A DNA stretch of 64,000 bases. Origin: Nitrosarchaeum sp. (GTDB lineage Archaea; Thermoproteota; Nitrososphaeria; Nitrososphaerales; Nitrosopumilaceae). The notes below the pieces were generated by a model. It was given only the letters and a program-made list of their open reading frames with translations, searched no databases and had not been told where the DNA came from. The stretch is from NCBI GenBank assembly GCA_021414365.1, contig JAIOOR010000006.1:1-64000 (forward strand), read 5' to 3'. Both the position numbers and the translations under genes were made by a program. Shown one piece after another: positions 17,321 to 27,059 of the stretch. Each line of letters opens with the position of its first letter. Position 1 is the first letter of the stretch.

Positions 17321-18871
17321 TCAATGTTTTCTAAAGATTACAAAAATACTCATTATTACCAAAGAACCTAACATTCCAATTATTCCCATATTTTCATTAG
17401 ATGTATACAAAATAGAAGAACCTACAAAGATTGCAGATGAAAGAATACTTCCGGAAAGTAAAATGTTTGATTTTTGTTTAGCATTTAAAAGTTGGATTGA
17501 TCTATTTTCATCAATAAATTTTTTTAATTCTGGTGCAATTGAAATAGTTGCATCGATAGATTTTGCAAATCTTTGAAAAGAATATTTTAGTTCTTCAATA
17601 TATGCATCTTTAATCAAATTTTCTTCTTCTAAAATTTCTCTTAATACTTTAACAAATTTAAAATCGACTTTATGTGTTTTGTAAATACCTTCTATGATAG
17701 ATGCCATTCTCATGTATAATGCTAGATTTTTTGGGAGAATAAATGGAAATTTACTCATTGTCTTATTTGCAAGTTCCATTAAACTTTGTACTTCCATTTC
17801 ATCAGGTTTTTTTCCATGCATGGCTCCAACAGCTAATTCAATTCCTTTTTCAATTACTGTTCTGTTAAAATCAGGAGTCAACATTCCAAGATCAGCCATT
17901 GCATTTACAGTTCTTGGAGGATCTTTCTCAACTAGTGCAAGATAAAGTCTGATTAATCTTAATCTGGTTTCATTATCCAATTTTCCAACCATTCCGTAGT
18001 CATAAAGAATGAGTTTTCCGTCATCAGTTACTGATATGTTTCCAGGATGGGGATCTGCATGAAATAATGAGTGTCGTAAGAGCATAGTAAAAAATACTTT
18101 ATGAACATCGATGACTAGTTTCTGTCTATCAATTCCCTTTTCGTTAAGCGCTTCAACATTAGTAATTTTAATACCAGGAATGTATTCCATTGTAAGTATA
18201 TTTTTTGAAGAATATTCATCGTAAACTGATGGAATTACCATATTGTTTTTCATCATATCATGTTTGATTTTTTTAAGATTTGATGATTCAATAGTGTAAT
18301 CCATCTCTTCGTGAATTGTTTCAATAAATTGAGAAAGTATAGCCTTTGCAGAATAACGTAAGTTTGGATCAACAAATCGTAATGCTATAGGAAGAATTTT
18401 TTTTAAGACTTGGAGATCCTCTTCAACAATTTTTTCAATTCCAGGTCTTTTTACTTTAACAACAATTTCTTGACCAGAGATTCTTCCTCTGTAAACCTGA
18501 CCTAGAGATGCACCAGATATAGGATTTGGATCAATATAATCAAATTTTTCTTTGATTAGTCCTATATCATGTTCAATTATTGGTTTTACTTGATCAAATG
18601 GAGCTGATGGAACATTGTCTTGTAGTTTAGAAAGCTCTTCCAAATATGGTTGGGGTAAAATATCCGCTCGTGATGAAAGCCATTGTCCTAATTTTATATA
18701 AACAGGTCCTAATGAAATGAAAGTGTTTAGAACCTTACGTGCATTCTTTCGATATTTTTCTAAATCAATATCTTTACCTTCAGTTTTTACCCACTTTCTT
18801 CTATCTTTTCGTAGTGCAAAAATTGAAGGAAGTAGTTTGATAAATACTTGAATAGTTCTTGTAGTAGACAT
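17321..18871 (-). CDS. UbiB/ABC1 (AarF) family atypical kinase
   Basis: 516 residues. The family's KxGQ-type motif appears as YIKLGQWLSSRADILP; ASLGQVYRGRI replaces the usual glycine loop; the catalytic/metal segment is HADPHPGNISV and the DFG equivalent is YDYGMVG. Two C-terminal hydrophobic segments (about 470-515) anchor it in the membrane. In bacteria and eukaryotes these ATPases support quinone biosynthesis; a role with menaquinone here is inference. It is directly downstream of the 18873 gene (1-nt gap). Confidence 0.88.
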   Translation of the reverse strand: MSTTRTIQVFIKLLPSIFALRKDRRKWVKTEGKDIDLEKYRKNARKVLNTFISLGPVYIKLGQWLSSRADILPQPYLEELSKLQDNVPSAPFDQVKPIIEHDIGLIKEKFDYIDPNPISGASLGQVYRGRISGQEIVVKVKRPGIEKIVEEDLQVLKKILPIALRFVDPNLRYSAKAILSQFIETIHEEMDYTIESSNLKKIKHDMMKNNMVIPSVYDEYSSKNILTMEYIPGIKITNVEALNEKGIDRQKLVIDVHKVFFTMLLRHSLFHADPHPGNISVTDDGKLILYDYGMVGKLDNETRLRLIRLYLALVEKDPPRTVNAMADLGMLTPDFNRTVIEKGIELAVGAMHGKKPDEMEVQSLMELANKTMSKFPFILPKNLALYMRMASIIEGIYKTHKVDFKFVKVLREILEEENLIKDAYIEELKYSFQRFAKSIDATISIAPELKKFIDENRSIQLLNAKQKSNILLSGSILSSAIFVGSSILYTSNENMGIIGMLGSLVIMSIFVIFRKH

Positions 18872-18872
18872 T

Positions 18873-19274
18873 TTATTCTAAATAATTTTTAATTTTTTTG
18901 GTTGCAATGTATCCTACGTATCCTGCTACAATAGAAGAGAGAACGGTAGCTGTTATAGTAGATTTTTTTGATTTGTTATTATTTAGAAATGTTTTTGCTA
19001 TTTTTGAACCACCAAGAATTAAACAGGATAGTCCAATTAGAACTTCTGGAGCATCGTAAATTAAGTGGCCTAGTGGATCTTTTCTAGGATCAATTTTATC
19101 AGTATGAACTAGAAATTTATCATCATATTCTCTAATATGTAAATTACCATATCGAAATTGTCTTTTTGCGCCATTTTTTTGTCCAAGTGTAGTTTCTTTT
19201 GCTCCTTCAAGCATAAATTCACGTAATTCTTTGGGAACTTCAATTTCATCTCTTGGCATAAACGCAAGATCCAT
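18873..19274 (-). CDS. Unknown membrane-associated protein in UbiB operon
   Basis: 133 residues. The N-terminal ~85 residues are soluble and charged (RDEIEVPKELREFMLEGAKE); two hydrophobic segments (about 84-100 and 108-126) near the C-terminus could span the membrane, with a basic KKIKNYLE tail. One nt separates it from the UbiB-type gene, so both are made from one mRNA. No known family. Confidence 0.6.
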   Translation of the reverse strand: MDLAFMPRDEIEVPKELREFMLEGAKETTLGQKNGAKRQFRYGNLHIREYDDKFLVHTDKIDPRKDPLGHLIYDAPEVLIGLSCLILGGSKIAKTFLNNNKSKKSTITATVLSSIVAGYVGYIATKKIKNYLE

Positions 19275-19335
19275 TATTTGCTTATAATCTTAATTATACT
19301 AAAAAATTAGTATATTATACATGTTTATTGAAAAT

Positions 19336-19539
19336 TCATTTTTTTGATTTTGATTCTTTTATTCTGCCTTTACCAAATAATACAAAACTTGTGATAAACA
19401 CTATCAACATAGAAATTCCAGTAATGTAAGCATAATTGAATCCAATTACAGAGCCATCGATTTTATGATAATTGTAAATCACATATGTGACAACAAGCAA
19501 GATCACACCGATAAATGTTAATTTTTGATGAATTTGCAT
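19336..19539 (-). CDS. Small two-helix membrane protein
   Basis: 67 residues with two transmembrane helices (about 8-25 and 38-60) and a basic tail (GKGRIKESKSKK). It lies between the UbiB pair and the ABC operon on the same strand. Function unknown. Confidence 0.6.
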   Translation of the reverse strand: MQIHQKLTFIGVILLVVTYVIYNYHKIDGSVIGFNYAYITGISMLIVFITSFVLFGKGRIKESKSKK

Positions 19540-19579
19540 AATTTTAGTTTTTTATGATTTGTAATTTAAAAATTGATTA

Positions 19580-20884
19580 TTAATTAGCTTGAATTTTTGA
19601 TTTTTTACGCCTACGCATGATATAGATTCCTATTGCTATTACGATCACTATTGGAATAATAATGAATTGTAGATTATTTCCAGATTCAGTTTTTGGTGGT
19701 TCTTTTACAAATATTGTTGCATTATGTGTAACAAACAATTCATCTCTAACACTATCTTTGTATCTTACAGTAAGTTGAATATCATGTTCTCCATATTGTG
19801 GTTTGCTATCAAATTCTAATGGAATGTTAAATGGTACTGGGGAGTCAGTGTCTATTTCATCAATAAATTGAGTTTGTTTTTTTATGTTTGAATTATTTAA
19901 TGGTTCAAGAGTTATAAAACCAAATAAGGCTTTTTCATTTCCTTCATTAATTATTTCCCCAACAACCATTTGTGTACCAGATAATTCAATCACATTAACA
20001 TCATAAACTGTTAGATCAATCAATCCTTTAATGTAAAAATCAACAATTTTGGAAACTGTTTGTAAATCACCATGTGCGTTATAATATTTAATTGTCAGTG
20101 GAATTCGTAGAGTATCTTGTTGAAGGTTTTGTGGAACGTATACTGTAGCAGTGAGAGATTTGGAAGATTTTGGTTCAATGTTTCCAACATTCCAATTTGA
20201 TTCTAAAATTACTACGTTTTCTATATTTGTAGTTGATGTTGAAGTTGCTGAAAGTTCTGTTTGAGTATTTGTAGCTACAATATTCACACTTGAGAGTGGT
20301 GCAGTTCCATCATTTGAAATCTCAATTGTAACATAATTTGTTTTTAAAGAATTAAGAAATGGGTTTAATGCTTTAACATTGATTATACTATTTCCTGTAA
20401 CTTTAAAGTTAAAATCAGAAAAAGATGATCTTATTCCAGATTCTCTTAATCTTGAATAATCAACTTTAACAGAACCCGGATATTGTTTAATTTTCATATT
20501 TTTATCTATATTAACATAAAATGTAAGGTAGAAATTGTCACCGGCCAATGAGTTAGAAGTAGCATCAGCCATAATTAGTGAGCCAGAACCATCAGTTGGG
20601 GAAAATCCTAGTGGGAGTGATAGTTGTCCTTTGATTCCAGTAATGTCTTGTGTTCCTACATTGGCAAATACTACTGTAAATGGTACATTGGTATCACCAG
20701 GATCAATTTCAATTTTTTCATTAGCAGTTCCAAAATAGGCATCAAGTAATTTTACATCTCCAAAGTCTCTTTCAAATGGAGATTTTCCAAAACCTCCTGA
20801 TGTAATTTGTGCAAATGAGTCATGGATAGCTAATGGAATTATAAGTAGTAGCATTAATGAAAATAAAATTTTATAATTTATCAT
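19580..20884 (-). CDS. Exported S-layer-like/CARDB protein with C-terminal anchor (ABC partner)
   Basis: 434 residues: signal peptide ending DSFAQ; three or more Ig-like domains, including VPFTVVFANVGTQDI and FNVL-type strands resembling the COG1361/CARDB class; then a C-terminal transmembrane helix (LQFIIIPIVIVIAIGIYIM) and an RRRKKS tail. Its ATG overlaps the stop of the ABC ATPase gene by 4 nt, so it belongs to the ABC operon and probably acts as its extracellular partner. Substrate unknown. Confidence 0.8.
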   Translation of the reverse strand: MINYKILFSLMLLLIIPLAIHDSFAQITSGGFGKSPFERDFGDVKLLDAYFGTANEKIEIDPGDTNVPFTVVFANVGTQDITGIKGQLSLPLGFSPTDGSGSLIMADATSNSLAGDNFYLTFYVNIDKNMKIKQYPGSVKVDYSRLRESGIRSSFSDFNFKVTGNSIINVKALNPFLNSLKTNYVTIEISNDGTAPLSSVNIVATNTQTELSATSTSTTNIENVVILESNWNVGNIEPKSSKSLTATVYVPQNLQQDTLRIPLTIKYYNAHGDLQTVSKIVDFYIKGLIDLTVYDVNVIELSGTQMVVGEIINEGNEKALFGFITLEPLNNSNIKKQTQFIDEIDTDSPVPFNIPLEFDSKPQYGEHDIQLTVRYKDSVRDELFVTHNATIFVKEPPKTESGNNLQFIIIPIVIVIAIGIYIMRRRKKSKIQAN

Positions 20885-21558
20885 ACTAAAACCTCCATCT
20901 CAGAAGAAGCATTTCCTTCAAATGCTTTTCCATCTTTAATTGTAATAACTCTGTCAACATCTCCAAAATGTTGTCTGTCGTGAGTAACAACAATAAATGT
21001 TTGATTCAGGTTTTTTGCCATTGTTTTCATCAAATCAACTATTTTTGCAGATGTAACAGAATCTAAATTTCCAGTTGGTTCATCAGCTAAAACAATTGCA
21101 GGATTATTTATCAATCCTCTAGCAATTGCTGCTCTTTGTGCTTGTCCACCAGAAATTTTATTCGCTCTTTTGTTCATTTGATCAGATAATCCAACTGCTT
21201 TTAGTAATTCTCTTGCATTTTTTTCTGCAGAATTAATAGTTCCTGCAATTTCTCTTGGCAATAATACATTTTCAAGTACAGTAAGATCTGTTAAAAGATT
21301 TGAGAATTGAAAGATGAATCCTAATTTTTTGTTTCTAAATGATGAGATTTTATCATCTGTTAAATTTGTTGTATCTGTTCCATCAATGAAGACCTTACCA
21401 ATTGTTGGATGATCTAATAATCCTATCATGTTAAGTAATGTAGATTTTCCTGAACCGGAACTACCTACAATTAATACAAACTCTCCTTTTTCTATTGAAA
21501 ATGATACATTATCTAGGGCAGTTACTTTGTTTTCTCCCTCGCCGTAAATTTTACTCAA
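20881..21558 (-). CDS. ABC transporter ATPase, MacB/LolD type
   Basis: 225 residues from TTG at 21558. Walker A GSSGSGKST (~34-42), Q-loop FQFSNLL, signature ISGGQAQR, Walker B IVLADEPTG and switch HD (VVTHDR) are all present. The family's first strand (LEISNLSKIYG) begins upstream of this TTG: the frame stays open to 21590, and a CTG at 21585 lies 9 nt after GGAGG, so the real protein may start there. It powers the FtsX-like permease encoded just upstream; such systems work on envelope proteins or lipids, or export peptides. Confidence 0.93.
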   Translation of the reverse strand: MSKIYGEGENKVTALDNVSFSIEKGEFVLIVGSSGSGKSTLLNMIGLLDHPTIGKVFIDGTDTTNLTDDKISSFRNKKLGFIFQFSNLLTDLTVLENVLLPREIAGTINSAEKNARELLKAVGLSDQMNKRANKISGGQAQRAAIARGLINNPAIVLADEPTGNLDSVTSAKIVDLMKTMAKNLNQTFIVVTHDRQHFGDVDRVITIKDGKAFEGNASSEMEVLV

Positions 21559-21577
21559 ATTACTAATTTCAAGTACT

Positions 21578-22762
21578 TTAGACAGTTCTCATTGCCTCCA
21601 CTGGTAATAATTTAGTCGCTCTATATGATGGATATAATGAAGCAATTATAGCTAGAATAAATGAAAGTATTGCAGTCTGAATAATTTTTTCCCAATTGTA
21701 GCTAACTTCTAGAGGGAGACTATTATTGAACGACATCTTTGTTTCCTTTGCATAAAATGTATAACCCAATCCTGCAGCGGTTCCAACACCAGCACCTATT
21801 GCACCAATTATCATTCCTTGAAAAATAAAAATTATTAAAATATCTTTTCTTGTAGCACCTATTGATCTCATTATACCTATTTCCCTAGTTTTTCCATTAA
21901 CTAACATCATTTGAATTGTAACAATAGCAAAAGCAGATGACATCATTCCAAAATATCCAATCATATTTATCATTGCAATACCAGATCTAAATCCAGCTAA
22001 TTGTTCTTCAGCAGATTCCTCTATAGTTTCTGCTTTAAAATCATCATTTGGAAAAGCAACTAAAAAGAAATTTTTTACATCATTGGCTTTAGACGGATCA
22101 TTTAGTTTTACCATAACTGAACTTGATTCACCGTGTCTATTCATCATATCACGTAAAGTATCAATATGAACAACTACACTATAATCAAAACCTTGTCCTC
22201 CTGGAGATTTTGCAATTCCAGTAACTACAAATCTTCTTATTTGATCTTGTCCGTATCTATCTACAATTTTTAATTTAATGCTATCTCCTACTTGTGCATC
22301 ACCAAGATCTCTTGCAACATTAGAACCTAATACAATTGAATTTCTAGAATAAACATATTGTCCATCAGAAACTGTTTCATGAACAGTAGAAGTTCTAATA
22401 TCATTTAATGGATCAACTCCAACAATAGGAATTCTTGTTTTTTCATGTAAGGTACCAGATTTTGTCATGTTAATTGATGCTGTAGAAGACAACCTGGGAG
22501 TAGCTGCTTTTACATATGGAATTCTCTCAAACCAACTAACTAATGATTTATCAGATTTAGTGATATAACTTTCCTCGTCAGTAACTAAGACATCACCATT
22601 TCTATAATTTGAGATGTCACGAACAATTGCATCAAATAATCCCTGAAAAATTACAAAATTTACGTGAATTACCAAAATTCCAATCGTTACAGCTAATACT
22701 GCACCAATGAGACTTCCTTTTTTGTTAAACAACATTCTTTTTGCCAAACGCAATTGGTACAT
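21578..22762 (-). CDS. ABC transporter permease, FtsX/MacB family
   Basis: 394 residues. One transmembrane helix at ~18-40, a large extracellular MacB-PCD-like domain (about 45-260), then three helices near 270-295, 315-345 and 360-385. The segments GKTREIGIMRSIGATRKDI and YPSYRATKLLPVEAMR are typical FtsX-domain features. First gene of the operon permease-ATPase-exported partner. It is divergent from an Lrp-like regulator with about 78 nt between them. Confidence 0.92.
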   Translation of the reverse strand: MYQLRLAKRMLFNKKGSLIGAVLAVTIGILVIHVNFVIFQGLFDAIVRDISNYRNGDVLVTDEESYITKSDKSLVSWFERIPYVKAATPRLSSTASINMTKSGTLHEKTRIPIVGVDPLNDIRTSTVHETVSDGQYVYSRNSIVLGSNVARDLGDAQVGDSIKLKIVDRYGQDQIRRFVVTGIAKSPGGQGFDYSVVVHIDTLRDMMNRHGESSSVMVKLNDPSKANDVKNFFLVAFPNDDFKAETIEESAEEQLAGFRSGIAMINMIGYFGMMSSAFAIVTIQMMLVNGKTREIGIMRSIGATRKDILIIFIFQGMIIGAIGAGVGTAAGLGYTFYAKETKMSFNNSLPLEVSYNWEKIIQTAILSFILAIIASLYPSYRATKLLPVEAMRTV

Positions 22763-22840
22763 TATAAGAAGATTAAAAATAGTCTAATATTTAATGTATT
22801 TTATGTATAGGGCTAATATTATAGACAATTTTATATTTTA

Positions 22841-23785
22841 TTGGATGAATCTAATTGTTATGAGGTTGATTTAGGTGAGAAATTGGACAATTTAGATATC
22901 AAAATTTTAAGCAGGCTCTTGAATAATTGCAGGGAATCAGATAGACAAATTGGAAAAGAATTAGGGATATCTGGTGGTGCAGTTAGAGCACGAATTAAAA
23001 AAATGCAGGATATGAAAATAATTGAAAAGTTCACCATAAAAGTTGAACCACCAGTCTTGGGACTTGGTGTTTTGTATATTGTAGTCTCAGGTCAAAATAT
23101 CAAAGAGATTTTAGAACAAATTAGTTTAGTTGGAGAACCATTTTTTGTTGTACCATGTGTAGGTGGAATTACAGTTTGCAGTATAGTAATAAAAGAAAAT
23201 TCACAGCAAAAAATTATACTTGCAAATAAATTAATGAAAGATGTTAGAGTGTTATCTATTTTTGAAGCAGAGAATCCAGGATTTAATTCTAATTTAACTA
23301 AAACAGATTTAGAAATTTTGGAGCAATTAATAAAAGAACCAATAGAAAAAATTGAAAAAATATCAAAGGATATTGGATTATCTACAAAAACTGTCACTAG
23401 ATGTATTGACAAGTTACAAGAAAATGAAGGAATTCAGTTTACATTAGTTTATGATCCAACAAAAATTGAAAAATTTATTCCTCATGCTATACTTGCTTGG
23501 ATTGATGGAGATCTTAGAGAAACATTAAGAAAAATGAATAATGAGTTTTCTGAATCATTTATGCAGATACCGTTTATTGCAAAAAATCAAATTGTATTGT
23601 TTATGTACAGTAGAGACATATTTGAAATGGATGAATTAACTCAAAGAGTAAGAAATATGGATAACGTAAAGTCTGCAGATTTATTCATTCCAAAAAAAAT
23701 ATCTTTTCCATTAAAATGGTTAGAGAGAGCTATTAATGATGCTAAAAAATCTCCCACACTCCATCTTTTATATCAAACAAATTAA
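22841..23785 (+). CDS. Two-headed Lrp/AsnC-like transcriptional regulator
   Basis: 314 residues from TTG. Two winged helices: residues ~12-60 (LDIKILSRLLNN...IGKELGISGGAVRARIKKM) and ~148-195 (KTDLEILEQLIKEP...IGLSTKTVTRCIDKL). Each is followed by a region of about 85-115 residues, giving a tandem HTH-effector layout. Divergent orientation suggests it may control the ABC operon, its own gene or both, which is inference. Two-HTH Lrp-like proteins are frequent in this phylum. Confidence 0.8.
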   Translation: MDESNCYEVDLGEKLDNLDIKILSRLLNNCRESDRQIGKELGISGGAVRARIKKMQDMKIIEKFTIKVEPPVLGLGVLYIVVSGQNIKEILEQISLVGEPFFVVPCVGGITVCSIVIKENSQQKIILANKLMKDVRVLSIFEAENPGFNSNLTKTDLEILEQLIKEPIEKIEKISKDIGLSTKTVTRCIDKLQENEGIQFTLVYDPTKIEKFIPHAILAWIDGDLRETLRKMNNEFSESFMQIPFIAKNQIVLFMYSRDIFEMDELTQRVRNMDNVKSADLFIPKKISFPLKWLERAINDAKKSPTLHLLYQTN

Positions 23786-23810
23786 ATAAGAACTAAATTT
23801 AGAACACATT

Positions 23811-24323
23811 ATGAAAAAGAAGATCTATGAAGGTAAAATTTTGGGTCTTAGTGTTTATGATGTAAAAATTGAGGGTAGAAGAGTAAAAAGAGAAACGATT
23901 GAACATAGAGGAGCGGCTGCAATGTTAGCATTTGATGAAAATAATAAAGTGATTCTTGTAAAACAACATAGATTTCCTCATGGGTATGTAATAGAAATTC
24001 CTGCAGGTACGTTAGAAAAAAAAGAAGATCCAAGAAAATGTGCCTTTAGAGAATTAGAAGAGGAAACTGGGTATAGAGCTAAAAAAATGACTCCTTTGAT
24101 TTCGTACTATCCATCTATAGGCTACAATACTGAAATAATTCACTGCTTTGTTGCCTCAGGATTAAAGAAAATTGCAGATTTGAAACTAGATGAAGATGAA
24201 ATATTATCTGTTGTTAAAATAGATCTTAAAAAATTAATTTCGATGATAAAAAATGGAAAAATTCAAGATTCAAAAACAATTTGTGCAGTATTGACATATG
24301 CTGCTAAAAAGAAATTAAATTAA
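23811..24323 (+). CDS. Nudix hydrolase, ADP-ribose pyrophosphatase-like
   Basis: 170 residues. The Nudix box GX5EX7REUXEEXGU is complete: G-TLEKK-E-DPRKCAF-RELEEETGY (about residues 64-86). The N-terminal strands and KQHRFPHGYVIEIPAGTLE are as in ADP-ribose/sugar-nucleotide pyrophosphatases. It would cleave a nucleotide-diphosphate substrate using Mg2+. It abuts the stop of the convergent PhoU-like gene. Confidence 0.88.
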   Translation: MKKKIYEGKILGLSVYDVKIEGRRVKRETIEHRGAAAMLAFDENNKVILVKQHRFPHGYVIEIPAGTLEKKEDPRKCAFRELEEETGYRAKKMTPLISYYPSIGYNTEIIHCFVASGLKKIADLKLDEDEILSVVKIDLKKLISMIKNGKIQDSKTICAVLTYAAKKKLN

Positions 24324-25304
24324 TTATTTATTATATATTGGTTTTACAAGATCCACTACATCTGCCCAAGATTTAGCAATTCGTTCAAACATGTAAACAA
24401 GATCAAGAAGATCAATGGGGATTTGTTTTTTATTTCCTATAGTACTTCTTAATTTAGAAAGATTTTCTTGATATTTTTTATGTGATGATATAGATTCTAT
24501 AGCTAAACGCCTATCTGGTTTAGTAAAAGCATTAATAGATTTTTCTCCAAGAACATTGAAATCTTTTACTACATCAAATATTTTTTTTAAATGTTCGTTA
24601 GATAATGAAGAATTGTAAATAAAATTAGCAAGTTCTACTATTGTATCTCCTGCATTTTCTAAAAGGTTCGCAGCTACTCTGTAATCTAAGATATCAATAT
24701 TTTCTAAATTAAATACATTAGCTAATCTTTTATCAACAAGTGTACTTCTAATCAAACGTACCAAAAGAAAATATTGTCTATTGACTTCCACATCTCTTTT
24801 TGATAATGTTTGCAAATTTGATTTATCATCTAAAATTAACCCATTTGATACATCGTCATACATTCCTAGAGCAATAGAGCTCATTCTTTTTAGAATTTTT
24901 TCTGGATTTAGTGTTGTAGCATCTAAAAGAAATTGCATGTTGATATTTGAAGCATCTTCTTCAATAATCTCCATTCCAACTAATCGTCTCATTGAGTTTC
25001 TAATTTGCTCTCTGTTCTCACCAGGAATGATTGATTTTGAAGTTATGTGAATTATATCATATCCTAAAAGATAAGCACCTGTTATGTCAGCTACAATGTT
25101 TTCATCTTTTGGTAATGGATAAGAGATTACAAGTTCTTTCGTAGGACGCATTTCTTTATTTGCAGAAATTGAGATTGTATCTTCTCCAGTTTCTAATTCA
25201 ACCTGACTACTTTTGTCTAGATTGTTAGCAACTACCCATTCTTTAGGTAATGAAACTAAGATACTACTTCCAATTCTTTGTAGGCGTCGAATGAATTTAA
25301 CCAA
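24324..25304 (-). CDS. PhoU-like regulator with AbrB-type N-terminal domain
   Basis: 326 residues from TTG. Residues ~1-50 (RRLQRIGSSILVSLPKEWV) are a SpoVT/AbrB-type swapped-hairpin domain, and the rest is two PhoU-type helical bundles (LLENAGDTIVELANFIYN). This fusion is the usual archaeal 'phosphate uptake regulator' type. A perfect TTATACTAGTATAA palindrome lies 1 nt upstream of the start codon, where it could act as an operator for this gene itself. Confidence 0.82.
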   Translation of the reverse strand: MVKFIRRLQRIGSSILVSLPKEWVVANNLDKSSQVELETGEDTISISANKEMRPTKELVISYPLPKDENIVADITGAYLLGYDIIHITSKSIIPGENREQIRNSMRRLVGMEIIEEDASNINMQFLLDATTLNPEKILKRMSSIALGMYDDVSNGLILDDKSNLQTLSKRDVEVNRQYFLLVRLIRSTLVDKRLANVFNLENIDILDYRVAANLLENAGDTIVELANFIYNSSLSNEHLKKIFDVVKDFNVLGEKSINAFTKPDRRLAIESISSHKKYQENLSKLRSTIGNKKQIPIDLLDLVYMFERIAKSWADVVDLVKPIYNK

Positions 25305-25305
25305 T

Positions 25306-25319
25306 TTATACTAGTATAA
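25306..25319. promoter_or_regulatory. 14-bp palindrome, candidate operator
   Basis: TTATACTAGTATAA is perfectly palindromic, centred on CTAG and placed 1 nt upstream of the PhoU-like gene, in the divergent region shared with the pantoate kinase gene. The half-element TTTATACTA recurs near 25354 before the kinase start. Confidence 0.55.
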
Positions 25320-25369
25320 GTTATTTAATCCATATTCTTATATTTTATGTTAAGTTTATACTAAAATCA

Positions 25370-26284
25370 ATGAAGGCAACAGCATTTTGTCCTGCACACA
25401 TAACAGGTTTTTTCAAGGCTTACTTAGAGAATAACAATCAAAAAAATTCCGAAGAATTAGGTTCTATGGGAGCAGGATTTTCTATTAAAGAGGGAGTTAC
25501 TACCCATGTAGATATTTTACCTAGAGTTGATCAAAATTCCAACTTTAAAATTACTACTACTGGGTATCAGTCTGATAAAACAGATGTTTCAGAGTATGTA
25601 TTAAATGAATTTTTAAAGTTGGGAAATTTTGAAAATATGTTTTTTAATATTCAACATGAGATAACTGTACCAGTAGGATATGGTTTAGGTTCTAGTAGTG
25701 CTGTTGCATTATCATTATCATATGCACTTGATTATGTTCTTAAAACAAAATTAGATCAGACAATCATTGGTCAGATTGCACATAATGCTGAAATAAATTG
25801 TAAGACAGGATTAGGTGATGTTTTGGCATCATATCATGGAGGATTTGAAATTAGAGTTAAACCAGGAGCACCTGGAATAGGTAAAGTAGAAAAAATTAAC
25901 ATGGGTGATATTTCTATAATTATGATTTGTTTTTCACCAATTTCTACAAATAAATTCATCAAAGAACGTCTTTCTCAAATTAACGGTCTAGGTGGAAAAA
26001 TGGTAAATAAATTACTAGAATCAAAGAATTATGAACATTTTCAGGATATGTCTTTAGAATTTGCAAAATATGTTCAAGTAATGACTGTAAGAATGAAGAA
26101 TTTAATTGAAGAATTATCTTCAAATGGAATAAAATGCGGTGTTGCATTATTTGGTGAAACTGTATTTACAATGATACCAAAAGAAAAAGAAAAACAGGTT
26201 TTACAAATTTTGGAAAAATATTCTGAAGGAATAATCATAAGATCAAAATTAGATGATCATGGTGCAAGACTACTTAACAATTAA
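25370..26284 (+). CDS. Pantoate kinase (PoK), GHMP family
   Basis: 304 residues. CPAHITGFF opens the chain and the GHMP phosphate loop is VPVGYGLGSSSAVALS (about 101-116). The end of the GHMP fold is present (CGVALFGETVFTMIP). In archaea without bacterial pantothenate synthetase/kinase, PoK phosphorylates pantoate with ATP to 4-phosphopantoate. The neighbours PPS, PanB and CoaBC confirm the pathway. Confidence 0.88.
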   Translation: MKATAFCPAHITGFFKAYLENNNQKNSEELGSMGAGFSIKEGVTTHVDILPRVDQNSNFKITTTGYQSDKTDVSEYVLNEFLKLGNFENMFFNIQHEITVPVGYGLGSSSAVALSLSYALDYVLKTKLDQTIIGQIAHNAEINCKTGLGDVLASYHGGFEIRVKPGAPGIGKVEKINMGDISIIMICFSPISTNKFIKERLSQINGLGGKMVNKLLESKNYEHFQDMSLEFAKYVQVMTVRMKNLIEELSSNGIKCGVALFGETVFTMIPKEKEKQVLQILEKYSEGIIIRSKLDDHGARLLNN

Positions 26285-26294
26285 CTGATCGTTG

Positions 26295-27059
26295 ATGTCT
26301 TTAATTCCAAAATCTCATCCTAGGGCAAAATCTCTTTTTATTAGAGAAAAACTTGTTGTAGGATTTGAAAATGGATTAGTAGCTAAAGAAGGTCTTTTAG
26401 CACACGGTAGAGGAGAAGCTTTTGATTATTTACTTGGTGAAAAAACAAGAAAGGCTGCAAAAAAAGCAATTAAAGCTGCTGCTGCACAAATTCTTTTGGC
26501 AAATTCGCCTATAATCTCGGTAAATGGTAATATTGCAGCATTATGCCCAAAAGAAATAGTTAAACTTGCCAACATATCAAAGGCAAAAATTGAAGTAAAT
26601 CTATTTTATTCCAGTGAAAAACGAAAACAATGTATCGTAAAAGTCCTCAAAAAAAGCGGTGCAAAGGAGATTTTAGGTATAAATCGTAATTCATCAATAA
26701 AATTACCGGGACTGGATTCGGCAAGAAGAATTGTTGATAAAAATGGGATTTTTACAGCAGATGTAGTAATTGTTCCATTAGAAGATGGTGATAGAACCAT
26801 GGCATTAAGAAAAGCTGGAAAAAAAGTAATAACATTTGATCTAAATCCACTTTCAAGGACTTCACAAACTGCCAACATAACAATAGTAGATAATGTTACA
26901 CGAGCAATGGATTTGTTAACTTTGTCATGTAAAAAATTATCAAAGAGAAATAAAAAAATACTAAAAGAAATTATGGATGAATTTAATAACAAAAAAAATC
27001 TTTCAGATAGTATTATTGAAATTAGAGATCATTTAACAAGGAGATCACATATTGCATAA
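26295..27059 (+). CDS. 4-phosphopantoate--beta-alanine ligase (phosphopantothenate synthetase)
   Basis: 254 residues from the ATG at 26295; the TTG at 26292 adds one residue. IPKSHPRAKSLFIREKLV at the start and GLVAKEGLLAHGRGEAFDYLLGE are strongly conserved segments of archaeal phosphopantothenate synthetase (DUF137). It joins 4-phosphopantoate and beta-alanine using ATP. It sits between PoK and PanB, overlapping PanB by 8 nt. Confidence 0.9.
   Translation: MSLIPKSHPRAKSLFIREKLVVGFENGLVAKEGLLAHGRGEAFDYLLGEKTRKAAKKAIKAAAAQILLANSPIISVNGNIAALCPKEIVKLANISKAKIEVNLFYSSEKRKQCIVKVLKKSGAKEILGINRNSSIKLPGLDSARRIVDKNGIFTADVVIVPLEDGDRTMALRKAGKKVITFDLNPLSRTSQTANITIVDNVTRAMDLLTLSCKKLSKRNKKILKEIMDEFNNKKNLSDSIIEIRDHLTRRSHIA

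Noticed and set aside
24300-24330. Possible translational fusion of the Nudix and PhoU-like genes
   Set aside because: They are convergent on opposite strands and merely abut at their stops.
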